Assembly (NCBI GenBank): GCA_039583875.1
Contig: CM077151.1
Span: 105,418,609-105,482,608, forward strand
DNA length: 64,000 bases
Origin: Platanthera guangdongensis
Taxonomy: Eukaryota > Streptophyta > Magnoliopsida > Asparagales > Orchidaceae
Direction of reading: 5' to 3'
A model generated the notes under the pieces. That model did no database searches. It saw nothing but the letters and a program-made list of their open reading frames with translations, and was not told where the DNA came from. Shown here one piece after another: positions 41,945 to 53,158 of this stretch (its first letter is position 1; each line of letters starts with the position of its first letter). A program made the translations under genes and the position numbers.

Positions 41945-44900
41945 CTAGAGTTGATCATTTAGGTATCGTATACCCATCGATCTAGTATGACCATCATGCT
42001 TTCTCTGCGCGAGAGGCTTTGTCAGTGGATCCGCAATATTCTCCTCAGTCGGCACTCTGCAAATGTTTACATCTCCTCGTTCGACAATCTCACGAATAAG
42101 ATGAAACCGCCGAAGTATGTGCTTGGAGCGCTGATGGGATCTAGGTTCCTTAGATTGTGCAATTGCACCATTGTTATCACAGTAGAGAACTACAGGGACC
42201 AACAATGCTAGGAACTACATCAAGCTCGCCGATGAATTTCCTAATCCATACAGCCTCCTTCGCCGCATTAGCTGCAGCGATATACTCGGCCTCAGTTGTA
42301 GAATCAGCAACTGTCTCTTGCTTGGAACTCTTCCAGCTTACAGCTCCTCCATTCAGGCAAAACACAAAACCTGACTGAGACTTGGAGTCGTCTCTATCAG
42401 TTTGGAAGCTAGCATCCGTGTAACCACTTACAACGAGCTCTTCCTCTCCACCATACACCAAGAACACATCCTTAGTCCTTCTCAAGTACTTCAGGATATT
42501 CTTGACTGCAATCCAGTCACACTCATCGGGGTCTGACTGATACCTGCTAGTCATGCTCAAAGCAAAGGAGACGTCGGGTCGAGTACATAACATCGCGTAC
42601 ATGATTGATCCAATTGCCGAAGCATATGGAATCAACTTCATGCGGTCCTTATCTTCACAAGACATTGGACACTGGTCCTTAGAGAGATTCACCCCATGAG
42701 ACATGGGCAAAAATCCTTTCTTGGACTCAAGCATGTTGAACCGCTTCAACACCTTTTCGATGTACGTACTCTGGGTCAAACCCAGCAACTTCTTCGATCT
42801 ATCTCTATAGATCTTAATACCGAATATATAAGTCGCTTCACCCAAATCCTTCATTGAAAAGCAGTTCCCTAGGTTGTTCTTAACAACTTTCAGGGTAGGA
42901 ATGTCGTTCCCAATCAATAATATGTCATCTACATACAATATCAGGAAGACAACAATGCTCCCACTGATTCGCTTGTAAACACAAGGCTCATCTTCATTCT
43001 TGAGGAAACCAAACTCTTTGATTTTCTCATCAAAACGAAGATTCCAACTTCGAGAGGCCTGTTTCAGTCCATAGATGGACTTATTCAGCTTGCATATTTT
43101 AGTGGCTTCATCTGGGGATACAAAACACTCGGGTTGTGTCATATACACTTCCTCAAGGAGGTTTCCATTAAGGAAAGCCATTTTGACATCCATCTGCCAG
43201 ATCTCGTAGTCATAATACGCAGCAACAGCAAGCAATATCCTTATGGACTTTACCATGGCAACAGGGGAAAAGGTCTCATCATAGTCAATATCATGAATTT
43301 GCTTGAAACCCTTAGCCACCAGTCGCCCTTTGAATGTCTGTACATTCCCATCCATGTCGGTCTTCTTCTTGAAGACCCACTTGCACCCTATGGGTCGTAC
43401 CCCTTCAGGTGGTTCCACCAAGTTCCAAACTTGGTTTGCATACATGGAGTCCATTTCGGATTTCATAGCCTCAAGCCATTTGTCGAAGTCCGGTCCATTC
43501 ATAGCCTCTTGGTAGGTTGCTGGTTCATCATCATGATCCATAAGCAACACATTACCTATTTGAGACATGAGAAATCCATATCTCTCAGGCTCAAACCTCG
43601 GTCTACCAGATCTACGTAGGACTTGTGTTCCCTGAGCAGGTTCTCTAGCTACAACATCTTGTAGTCCTGTCTCAGAATCCAATTCCGGTTCATTCACTAC
43701 ATGTGGTTCTTGAACTTCTTCAAGCTCTACCTTTTCAGTCTTTCTTGATAAGAACTCTTTCTCCAAGAAGACACCAGTCCTTGCGACAAACACGTTTCCC
43801 TCAGACGGTAGGTAAAAGTAATACCCTTTCGTTTCCTTAGGATATCCCACCAGATAACATTTATCCGATTTGGGTTCCAGCTTGTCAGGCATTTGACGTC
43901 TCACGTATGCCTCACAGCCCCAAATTTTAATGAACGACATACTAGGATGCTTCCCAGTCCATATCTCATATGGTGTCTTCAGAACCGTTTTCGTTGGAGC
44001 GCGATTCAATGTCATTGCAGCAGTCTCTAAAGCAAAACCCCAAAAGGAAACAGGCAAGTCTGCATGACTCATCATCGAACGTACCATGTCTAACAGAGTA
44101 CGATTTCTCCTCTCAGACACACCATTATGTTGTGGTGTTCTAGGTGGAGTGAGCTGTGATACAATACCACACTCTTTCAGAGGATCACGGAACTCATGAC
44201 TCAGGTATTCGCCACCTCGATCAGATCGGAGTGCTTTAACCCTTTTACCCAACTGGTTTTCTACTTCATTCTTGAACTCTTTGAACTTTTCAAAGGTCTC
44301 GGATTTGCACTTCATAAGATACACATATCCGTATCTACTGAAATCATCAGTGAATGTAACAAAGTAGAAATACCCACCTCTAGCCATGGAACTCATGGGT
44401 CCGTATACATCACTATGTACTACACCCAAGAGATCCTCAGCCCTTTCAGTATAACCAGTGAAAGGAGCTTTAGTCATTTTGCCTAACAAACAAGATTCGC
44501 ATCGCTCAAATGATTCATAATCAAATGAGTCCAAAAGTCCATCTCTATGGAGCTTGGATATGCGCTTCTCGTTGATATGGCCCAAACGACAATGCCAGAG
44601 AAACGTAGGGTTCGAGTCATTTGTTCTTAGTCTTTTATTATTTTCTACATTACAGATCAGATGGTCCAAGTTCAAAACATAAAGACCATTAAACAATTGG
44701 GCTACAACATAACAAACATCATTCTTAAATATAGAACAACAGTTGTTCTTAATTATAAAAGAAAATCCAATCATGTCCAAACATGAAATAGATATAATGT
44801 TTCTAGTTATGGCCGGAACAAAATAACAGTTATCTAGTTCTATTACAAGCCCACTGGGCAAAGAAAGATGGTAAACCCCTACGGCTACAGCAGCAACTCT

Positions 44901-45905
44901 TGCTCCATTGCCGACGCGGAGGTCCACCTCCCCTTTACTCAGCAATCTTCTCCTTCCCAGTTCCTGCACATTTGTACAAATGTGAGAACCACATCCGGTA
45001 TCTAATACCCAAGATGAAGGAGCAGAAAGGTTTATCTCTATAACGTGAATATTTGAAGTGGAAGTCATACCTCCCTTCAATTTCTGCAGACCTTCAATGT
45101 ACGAAGGACAGTTCCTCCTCCAATGACCAGCCTTGCCACAGTGGTGGCATTTCCCTTCCTTCACCGTGCTTTTCTTTTTCATCAGTGCAGAAGACTTGGG
45201 CTCAAGATATGACTTAGGTCTCACCTTTGTCTTCTTAGAGCCCTTGGCTTTGCCCTTGCCCTTATGCACCATCAGTATGGGGCTGGCAGACTTGGCCTTC
45301 TTCATGTTGATTTCGGCAGTTCTCAACATGCCTAGGAGTTCGGGCAGTGTCTTGTCTATTTCATTCATGTTGTAGTTCAAGACGAACTGCTCATAACTGT
45401 CCGGCAACAATTGCAGGATCAGATCTGTGGCCAACTCTTGACCAAGAGGAAAACCCAGCCTTTCAAGGTTCTCTATATACCCAATCATCTTGAGTACGTG
45501 AGTCCCTACTGAGTCTCGAACTCCCATCTTGCACTGAAACAACGCTTTTGTGATGTCGAACCTCTTTTGACGAGCCTGCCCTTGAAACATTTTCTTGAGA
45601 TGCTCGTCAATCTCCTTGCACCCCATGCTCTCATGTTGCTTCTGAAGCTCAGAGTTCATAGTGGCAAGCATAAGGCATTCGACATCTAAAGCATCATCAG
45701 TATACTTCTTATAAGTATCCTTCTCAGCACGGGAAGAGTTCCCGGTCGGCACCTCGGGGGCTTCTTCTTCCAAGACATAGAGCTTTCGCTCTTGCCTGAG
45801 AACAATTCTCAGGTTCCTATACCAGTCTATGTAATTAGTCCCACTGAGCTTATCCTTCTCAAGGATGGCTCTCAGAGACAAAGTGGAATGTGAAACACTT
45901 GCCAT
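41945..45905 (-). pseudogene. gag-pol: Element F gag-pol polyprotein, one frameshift near the end
   Basis: ATG at 45905 (MASVSHSTLSLRAIL). Gag with GTNYIDWYRNL and a CCHC knuckle CHHCGKAGHWRRNC near residue 256; protease WVLDTGCGSHI near 300; integrase with HCRLGHINEKRI, CESCLLGKM, RSDRGGEY and RRNRTLLDMV; reverse transcriptase with VWNLVEPP, FSPVAMVKSIR, QMDVKMAFLNG and YVDDILLIG; RNase H with GYTDASFQTD and STTEAEYIAA. The long frame stops at 42177, but the expected continuation (VVLYCDNNGAIAQSKEPRSH...) is in the next phase from 42205 to 41945, so a single-base indel close to 42200 truncates RNase H by about 80 residues. Otherwise complete. Confidence 0.92.
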
Positions 45906-46865
45906 GAAATTCTACAAGAATTTATGCAGAATAAAATCAGTACCAAAATTTCAAATACAATTTATTTTAATTTGGACTTCAATTAAAACACTCCCACTAT
46001 TTTATTCGAAATGATAGCCCTCACTAACAATTCGGAGAGTTCATGCGAGCTACTCTCTTAGTGGACAAGATCCGTATTTCACCAACACAATGAGTCAGCT
46101 TTGGCTTTCCTCTCACGATGTCGTTATTTAGGTAGGCAACGCTTGCCAATTGCATCATCATGCAATTCTTGTATGGTTGGTGAATAACTCCTTATTCGCA
46201 TCCATCATATGGTGCATGCCAACCCTATGCCTCTAGGCACTTAACCTTTGAGGTCACCTAGTTAAGCTGGACCCGATGTCGACAGTGGGATATCACAATT
46301 ATCCGCTCGCACCCTTACCAAGATAGATTAATGCACCTTGCTTTGGCAAGCTCACACTTCATCGATCGAGGCAGGAAGAGTGTCATCCATCGGAAGGCAT
46401 CCGAACACTTAATATTTGATGAAGGGATTTTGATTATAGGTTAACAATTAACCATGATCAACATTTGATCAATGTGCACATCTAAAGAAAAGCAATTTTC
46501 TAAAACCACATGCATCTCTTATGTGCACAACATGACACCATCAACATTTGATAGAAGGAAGGGATAAATCTGAACATCCGGAAACTTCCAAATCCTCAGA
46601 TTTACATGCATTGGACAAAGGCAAAGACAACTCAACTTAAAGCAGTAGACAAGCTCATCTCTCTATGTTGGATCCAAATCCAAAACAAACTCGAGGGGTG
46701 GTTACTGCTAAGAAGATTACAATTTCTAACAATTAGAAATTTCCACGAAATTCCAGAAGTTCTTGGCGGGGTACCAAGATTAAATCTAGACATTTAGAAC
46801 ACTTCTAAATCCCTAGGTTTACACGCACTGGAATAACAAAACTTCCAATACAACAATCATGGTCG
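45906..46865 (-). other. Element F 5' leader
   Basis: About 960 bases between primer site and gag ATG, with no long ORF or obvious repeat. It would contain the packaging signal. Confidence 0.6.
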
Positions 46866-46883
46866 AACCTGGCTCTGATACCA
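46866..46883 (-). other. Element F primer-binding site (tRNA-iMet)
   Basis: - strand TGGTATCAGAGCCAGGTT, one base from the 5' LTR. Confidence 0.92.
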
Positions 46884-46884
46884 C

Positions 46885-48021
46885 TGTTGGGTTTCTCTAT
46901 GAGGATGGCACAACGCTTGTGCACGCAGCGAAAGAATAAAAAAACATCAAGAAAACCCAAAAGAGATGGGATCGGGCCATGATAGTTGAATCAAGAAGTT
47001 AACAAACAACTAGGCAAAAATTACCTCGGTGGCGTTGAGTCACAACTCAACGGAGATGCTCCAAACTTCGTCTTCTTGCTAGTGGCGAGTTCTACGTGGA
47101 ATAATGTCCACGTCTCTGCAGAAATCCACACGAGCGGGAGAACGCCGAACTTTCCGTCGTACGGAAAATCGGGAAGGAGAAAGACTACACCTTGCTCTTC
47201 CACGGACTGCTAGGTCCGTGCCAGGAAGAACAACACCAGCGACGATCGCCGGAGAGAAGGAGGTCGACAGAGCGAACACGGCGGCGGCGGAACACTTCCG
47301 TCGGCGGCGGGATTCGGGATCGGCGGATCGAGCGGAACGGCGGAACGCTTCCGTCGCGGGTTTCTATCAGCCGATCGAGTAATCGAATGATATGATCGTC
47401 TATCTTCCCAAAACCCTAAGTATTCTATTTATACCTAAAGTATAAAATAGACTTAGGAGTGTCGCTATCCGTAGACCACCCAAGAATAAGGGTTCCAGAA
47501 TCGGCGAGAATCACCAGCCGATCGGTGAGAATCGATCGTCGAGAATCACTGAGGATCGGTGAGTATCAGCTAGGATCGGCGAGAATCAGTCAGCGAGAAT
47601 CGGTCGGCGAGAATCACCAGCAGATTCGGCGACAATCAATCGGCGAGAATGCCCGATGATTCACGTCGAATAGTAGGTTGACGATTCTCGTCGATCGTCG
47701 AGAATCACCGACGATACACGTCGAACGGGGTCGACGATTCTCGTCGATCGGCGAGAATCAGAGTACACTACTCGACGATTCTCGTCGATCGGCGAGAATC
47801 CGAGCACCAATCCACCAAGGCAACACTTTGCCCAACCTGACTCTCCTTTAAGGCAACACTTTGCCCACAACCCCATTCAGGTCGGTGATTGGTAACCTTT
47901 ACCAACACAGTCAATCATCCAACTTCTCCACATCTCTTATGTGCGACCCCGCAGGCTCATATCGCGTTGGCAGTAAGATTACATGTTTGACCACTTCCAG
48001 ATCACAATGGTAACTCCAACA
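46885..48021 (-). repeat. Element F 5' LTR (right on + strand)
   Basis: 1,137 bp with TATA box at 47425-47433 and motif array at 47498-47803. Ends ACTCCAACA, then CGTTT. Confidence 0.95.
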
Positions 48022-48026
48022 CGTTT
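48022..48026. repeat. Target-site duplication of element F, right copy (CGTTT)
   Basis: Matches 39836-39840. Removing F rejoins the integrase reading ...GEVQT to ILEEVHSGEC. Confidence 0.93.
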
Positions 48027-49141
48027 GTACTTCGCCCTCGGCCACGCAGCGAGCCAGCATCCCCGAGAGGGTCTTCCTGTATAGCTGCCCGTCCTGGAGG
48101 AGGTAGTACGCTGACTTATGCCGGAGCTTCTTCTTATCTGCCCCCTCCGGATACTCTCCCGTGGAAAGGAAAGTCATAACTGGGTCCATCCACGAAGGCC
48201 GCTGATCTATCTCCATGAGCTCTCCTTCTTTGATGGAGGGGCGGAATAGGTCGGTGATGGTACCCCCCATCCGGGGACCGTGCTTTGCGAGCTGATCGAC
48301 CTCTCGTTTTCTTCCTGGGGCACATGCTGGATGGAGAAAGTCTGGAACATGCCAATGACCCCCTTTACCTTGGCTAAGTACATCTGTAGGGTTGGATCTC
48401 TTGCTTCAAACTCCTCGTTGATCCGGGAAGCTACCACCATGGAGTCGGTAAGACCTTCACGTCCAGCACCCCCAGATCCCGGGCCAGGCGAAGCCCCGCT
48501 ATCACGGCTTCATACTCGGCTTGATTGTTGGTGATAGGAAAGTACACCACCACCGTCTGCTCAATTCTAGTCCCCTAGGGGCTCTCCAAGATCACCCCCA
48601 CTCCCAGGGAATGCCTCCCCGAGGCGCCGTCCACCTTTACCTTCCAAGGGGTTGGATGGGTGAGCTCTTCCTCCGCCACCTCAATCACATAATCAGCCAA
48701 GAAGTCGGCCATTGCTTGAGCTTTGATCGAGAGGCGCGGAATGAAGGAGACGTCGAACTCACTCAACTCCACCGACCACTTGGCCAGCCTGCCCAAGTGC
48801 TCCACCCCCTCAAAGATGTTGCAGAGAGGATGGTCAGTAACCACTCAGATTGAGTGTTCCTAGAAGTAAGTTCACAGCCTCCGGGCTGAGATGATCAGGG
48901 CAAAAGCCAGCTTCTCCAAAATCGGGTACCGGAGCTCGGCCTTCCTCAGGACCCGGCTTACGTAATAAATGGGGAGCTGTTTCTTCCCCTCTTCACGAAC
49001 TAGGACGGAGCTCAAGGCTTCTGCCCCGACCCCGAGATATAAAAATAGGTCCCCCCCCCCTCCTTCGGCCCTTGGAGCAGCGGAGCCTAAGTCAACTGCA
49101 TCTTGAGGGCCCGGAATGCCTCCTCGCACTCCTGGGTCCAT
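48022..49141 (-). pseudogene. pol: Element D RNase H, second RNase H and integrase N-terminus, broken
   Basis: The first RNase H is seen as LGVGAEALSSVLV and PIYYVSRVL (about 49040-48940). The tether follows (HPLCNIFEGVEHLGRLAKW, ADFLADYV), then a second, archaeal-type RNase H beginning KVKVDGASGRHSLGVGV and ending with SRINEEFEARDPTLQMY and IQHVPQEENER (about 48330). The stretch 48270-48022 (SWMDPVMTFL, LSGMLARCVAEGE) leads into the integrase finger. The frame moves through phases 1, 2 and 0 between 49141 and 48270, so there are at least two frameshifts besides stops at 48872 and 48575. A dual RNase H is specific to Tat-lineage gypsy elements. Confidence 0.82.
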
Positions 49142-50055
49142 TTGAACCTTTGCACGCCCCTTAGTGTTTTAAAGAAGGGGGAGCACTTCTCCCCTGCCCT
49201 GGAGAGGAACCTACTCAACCCTGCCAGCTTCCCTGTCAGTCGCTGGGCCTCCTTAGTATTCCTCGGCGGCCCCAGCTCTAGGATAGCCTTGACCTTATCA
49301 GGATTCGGCTCGACCCCTGCAGGGGTGAGGAGGTGCCCCAAGAACTTTCCCCTGCTAGCCCCGAAAACACATTTTAGGGGATTCAACCGCATCTTGTATC
49401 TGTGCAGGGTGGAAAAGGTCTCTTCTAGATCTTGGAGGTGAGAGCCCACGTCCTGACTCTTGATCATAAGATCGTCGACGTACACCTCCAAGTTTCTCCC
49501 CTTCTGCTCTTTGAAGACTCTGTCCATCATCTTTTGATAGGTTGCCCCTGCATTCTTCAGTCCGAAGGGCATCATCTTATAACATTAGAATCCACCCCCC
49601 GTGATGAACGAGACATCCTTGATGTCCGAGGGGTGCATCCTGATTTGATGATAACCTGAAAAAGCATCTAGAAAACTCATTACAGAAAAACCAACGGTTG
49701 AGTCAACTAGTGCGTCGATCTGAGGCAAATGATAACAGTCCTTAGGACAAGCTTTATTAAGTAAAGAAAAATCGATACACATTCTCCAACGGCCGTCTCC
49801 CTTTTTGACCATGATGACATTGGAGACCCAGCCGGGGTATTGGATCTTGGACACGAAGCCGACCTTGAGGAGTTTCGCCACCTCCTCCCTGATAGGCTCC
49901 GCCAGCTTGTCCGCGGTGGACCTCTTCTTTTGCTGAACGAGGCGTGTTCCCGGGTCCAAGTTGAGGCGGTGGCAAGCCACATCCGCGTCAACCCCCGGCA
50001 TCTCCGCGGCGCTCCATGCGAAGATGTCCATGTTCTTCTGGATGCACTCCAGCAT
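49087..50055 (-). pseudogene. pol: Element D reverse transcriptase
   Basis: Two segments in one phase (50055-49585 and 49575-49087) separated by stops at about 49576-49587. Blocks include FAWSAAEMPGVD, ADKLAEPIREEV, KKGDGRWRMCIDF, LLNKACPKD, SFLDAFSGYHQIRM, MPFGLKNAGATYQ and the catalytic YVDDLMIKS. FLDAFSGY in place of chromovirus FSKLDLRSGY supports Tat/Athila-type gypsy elements. Dead because of the stops, but otherwise well preserved. Confidence 0.87.
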
Positions 50056-50061
50056 CCTGCC

Positions 50062-50749
50062 TTAGTCCTCCGGGGTCAGCCCTCCGCTGACGCGGACCCT
50101 CTCCACTCTGCCTCCATGGGTGCGGACCTCCATCTCCACCACCTCTTCCGCAGCCTCTAGCCTGGACTGTTCCCCCCATTCCTCAACATCTTTCCCCTCT
50201 GGGACGGGGACCTCAACCTCCATCTCCTCCTCCACGACCATCACTTCAGCCAGCTCCTCCTGGTCTCCTCCTGCCGCCTCCCCCTCTGCGCAGTTCCCCA
50301 TTTCCAGCTCCTCCCTTCTTCCTTCTTGCTCATCTTCCTCCATCCTTCACCCCATCTGCTCGGCTCCCTCCTGCCAAGAGATGGTGTTCACCGTAGTGAC
50401 ATAGCACTCCCGCGCCACCTTTAGGTCCCCCCTGACCCTGACCTGGATCCCCTCAGCGTTGAACTTCAAGCACTGATGGAATGATGAGGGGACGCAGCGG
50501 AAGGCGCTGATAAGGGGCCTCCCGAAGATGGCGTTGTAACTGTTGGGGGCGTCTACGATGATGAACCTGCAGTTTCTGGACTGACCCCCAGGGTCACATG
50601 GAGGCTGACTCCTCCCTCCACTTCCTTCCTCTCCCCTGAGAACCCAAACAAGGGTCCATCCGAGGCCAGCACCCTTTTCGCCTCCACCTTCATCGCGTCG
50701 AACGCCTTTTGAATACGACGTTGACGGAGCTCCCGTTGTCAACAAGGAT
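50062..50749 (-). pseudogene. pro: Element D protease C-terminal part and linker to RT
   Basis: Directly left of element B, the frame reads SSVNVVF-like, then FIIVDAPNSYNAIFGRPLI and VPSSFHQCLKF, the usual flap/C-terminal half of a Tat protease, up to about 50347. A Glu/Val-rich acidic linker (50343-50062) follows, in which the + strand gives a spurious Ser/Thr/Pro ORF. One frameshift near 50650 separates the two parts. Element B interrupts the active site just upstream. Confidence 0.75.
50730..50749. repeat. 20-bp target duplication at element B, left copy
   Basis: CTCCCGTTGTCAACAAGGAT is present here and at 63904-63923, directly on either side of element B. The last three bases (GAT) are shared with the LTR start. 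Copia insertions normally duplicate 5 bp. Confidence 0.85.
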
Positions 50750-51636
50750 ATGGTACCTAAACACCTAGAGGGGGGGGGGGTGAATAGGTGACCTAATCCT
50801 TTTCTAAATTCTTTGTTGGCAGTCAACAGTTTATACCACAGATTTTGAATAAGTAATACAGCACACAGCAATTCAACAGTAAATCACAGCACAGAATACA
50901 CAAGATTTTATAGTGGTTCCCCAATCTTTGGGTACATCCACTTTCCCCCTTCGCCTATCTAGCAGTGTACTAGATTCGTCGCCAAACTTCTCCACTAACT
51001 CAGAACCAAACTAGGTTCCTACCTCAGGCCCAAAGCCTTACACTCAGCCAAAAGGCCTACACTCAGCCACCCAGGCCTACATACTCAGCCAATTAAAGGC
51101 CTACACTCAGAGTTCTTCAACTCCTACACTCAGGCACCAAGCCCTACCCTCAGCCTTTATAAAATAGGCTTACAATCACTCAGATCCAATGGATCTTACA
51201 AGTTTAAAATAGAAATTACAAATGCTAACTCTACAACTCAGAAAGGATGAGAGGAGTGAGAGTTTCTTGAGGAGTTCTTGGAAGAACTCAGCTTGATCCA
51301 AACTGACTTAGCTTTCTTCTGCAAAGCTTCTTGAGTAGAACTGAATTAGTCTGAATCTTCTGCAGTTGATCCTTGATCTCTGCTTCTTGAAATCCAGATG
51401 ACTCTGAATTGTTCTTCTCAGCCTTAGTTCCAAAGACTGAATCCTTGGTTGGAGCTCTCTCTCTCTCCAACTACTTAGATCTGCAGTTGGACTGCCTGAT
51501 CTTCTTGTGTTGATCCTCTATGTATCACTTCTTGATTTAATCTGATCAACCACTTCAATTATTCTCACAACAAGTAATGATTGTGAACAACTTAACCACT
51601 AACAACTTGACTACTCATTCTGTAAACTGTGGGTGC

Positions 51637-51645
51637 CTATTTATA
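51637..51645 (-). promoter_or_regulatory. Element B LTR TATA box (left LTR)
   Basis: TATAAATAG on the - strand; also at 62683-62691 in the other LTR. Confidence 0.72.
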
Positions 51646-51776
51646 GGCTTCCTTCATGGTAACCGGCTGATCCGGTTTATAACAGACTTTTGACTTCTCT
51701 GACAGTTGCTGTAGACCGGCTGGATTGGCAGCTGTCATGTCAACCAGTCACTTCTTGAAATTCTCTAACTGTCAGT

Positions 51777-52712
51777 TAGTGTCGAGACTTTCTGTTCTTA
51801 AGTGTCGACACTTATAGACCAAGTGTCGACACATGTTGTGTAAGTGTCGACACAAGTCTACAAGGTGTCGACACAATTCCTTGTATGTCTCGACACAGTT
51901 TCTTCTGCATGTGTCGACACTGAAATTGAGTGTCGACACAAGTACTTGTACTTCATCCTTTAACTGTATTCTTCTAAGTGTCGACACATCTCCTTTGTGT
52001 CGACACATCTTCATGTGTTGAAACTGTCAAGTGTCGACACTGATTCTTGGTGTTGACACAAGTCTTCATTCTTGATTCTTCAGCTGAGTGTCGACACATT
52101 CCTTAGTGTCGACACTTATACTTAGAATATTTTACAACTTTTCTGTTCTTTGCTAAGTGTCGACACAGCTCCTTGTGTCGACACTTTCTTCAAGTGTAGA
52201 GTCTTCAACTAAGTGTCGACACATTGTGCTGAGTGTCGACACTTTCTTCAAGTGTTGACTCTTCTGGTTGTGTGTCGACACATTGTGCTGAGTGTCGACA
52301 CATTCTTCAAATACTGAGTATTTAGCTAAGTGTCGACACATTGTGTTGAGTGTCGACACTTACTTCCAGTGCTGAGTCTTCTGATAGTGTCGACACATTG
52401 TGTTGAGTGTCGACACTTGTACTTAGAATCTGTAGACTTTTGCTGAGTGTCGACACTTACTCCAAGTGTCGACACTTTCTGGTGTAGACACAGCTCTTCT
52501 GTGTCGACACTTCTGCTAAGTGTCGACACAGCTTTTCTCTGCATCTTCTACACTGAGTGTCGACACAGCTCCAGCCCAGTGTCGACACATTCTGACTGGT
52601 GTCGACTCTTCTTCCCAGGTGTCGACACAATGACTCCAAGTGTCGACACTGCATGTCTGGGTGTCGACACAAGCTTTCTCAAGTGTCGACACTTTGCCTC
52701 TGGGTGTCGACA
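51777..52712. repeat. TGTCGACAC palindrome array in element B left LTR
   Basis: About thirty exact or near-exact TGTCGACAC words, in the same order as in element A but with local gains, losses and spacing changes. The right LTR has the array at 62824-63758. Confidence 0.93.
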
Positions 52713-52858
52713 CATGGACTTAGAAATTTTCAGCTTCAGTCCAGTGTATACCTAACCTGCACAAGTAACTCAAACAAACATCAAATACATTCTGATGTAT
52801 ATCATTGAGTTAGGTGAGGCTTCTTCAAATCAGGTACATTTGACCAATGTACCCAACA

Positions 52859-53158
52859 ATCTCCCCCTATTTGGAGAAGTCATAACCCTTAGTCAATGAT
52901 ATACACCACTCATAATAAGTAAAAATTATAAAATGATGTAAAGCATATAAATGACAACAGGGTAAACTTGAACATGTAATAAAGCACACATGTATACTTA
53001 TTAAAAACATTGCAGAACAATTAAGAAACACACATATTTCAGAACATTCATACTATATTTAATATACTGTTCCAATAATGTTCCTTATACATTTTCAATG
53101 AAGTATTACAATGTTTTTCACTCAACAGATTACAACAAGCATCAAGTTAATTCCTAAT
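52859..53158 (-). other. Element B polypurine tract and 3' noncoding spacer
   Basis: - strand CCAAATAGGGGGAGAT (52859-52875) before the LTR; the rest is AT-rich spacer without features. Confidence 0.7.

Larger units (their letters stand above)
39841..48021 (-). mobile_element. Element F: Ty1/copia element with one gag-pol frame, nearly intact
   Basis: Identical-length LTRs (1,137 bp; 39841-40977 and 46885-48021), CGTTT duplications, tRNA-Met primer site (46866-46883), one 1,242-codon gag-pol frame with a single late frameshift, and a polypurine tract at 40978. A hand comparison gives about thirty LTR substitutions (near 2.7%), so F is older than A. It lacks an extra ORF and is not a Sirevirus. 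The RNase H end (GYTDASFQTD, SGFVFCLNGGAVSW) recalls Angela/Tork-type copia elements; that placement is from memory. Confidence 0.93.
50747..52858 (-). repeat. Element B 3' LTR (left on + strand), start clipped
   Basis: Begins inside GATATGGTACC and ends ACCCAACA. TATA box 51637-51645, palindrome array 51777-52712. Confidence 0.93.

Noticed and set aside
50120..50404. Ser/Thr/Pro-rich + strand ORF of 94 residues
   Set aside because: It is the reverse frame of the Glu-rich linker between element D protease and RT.
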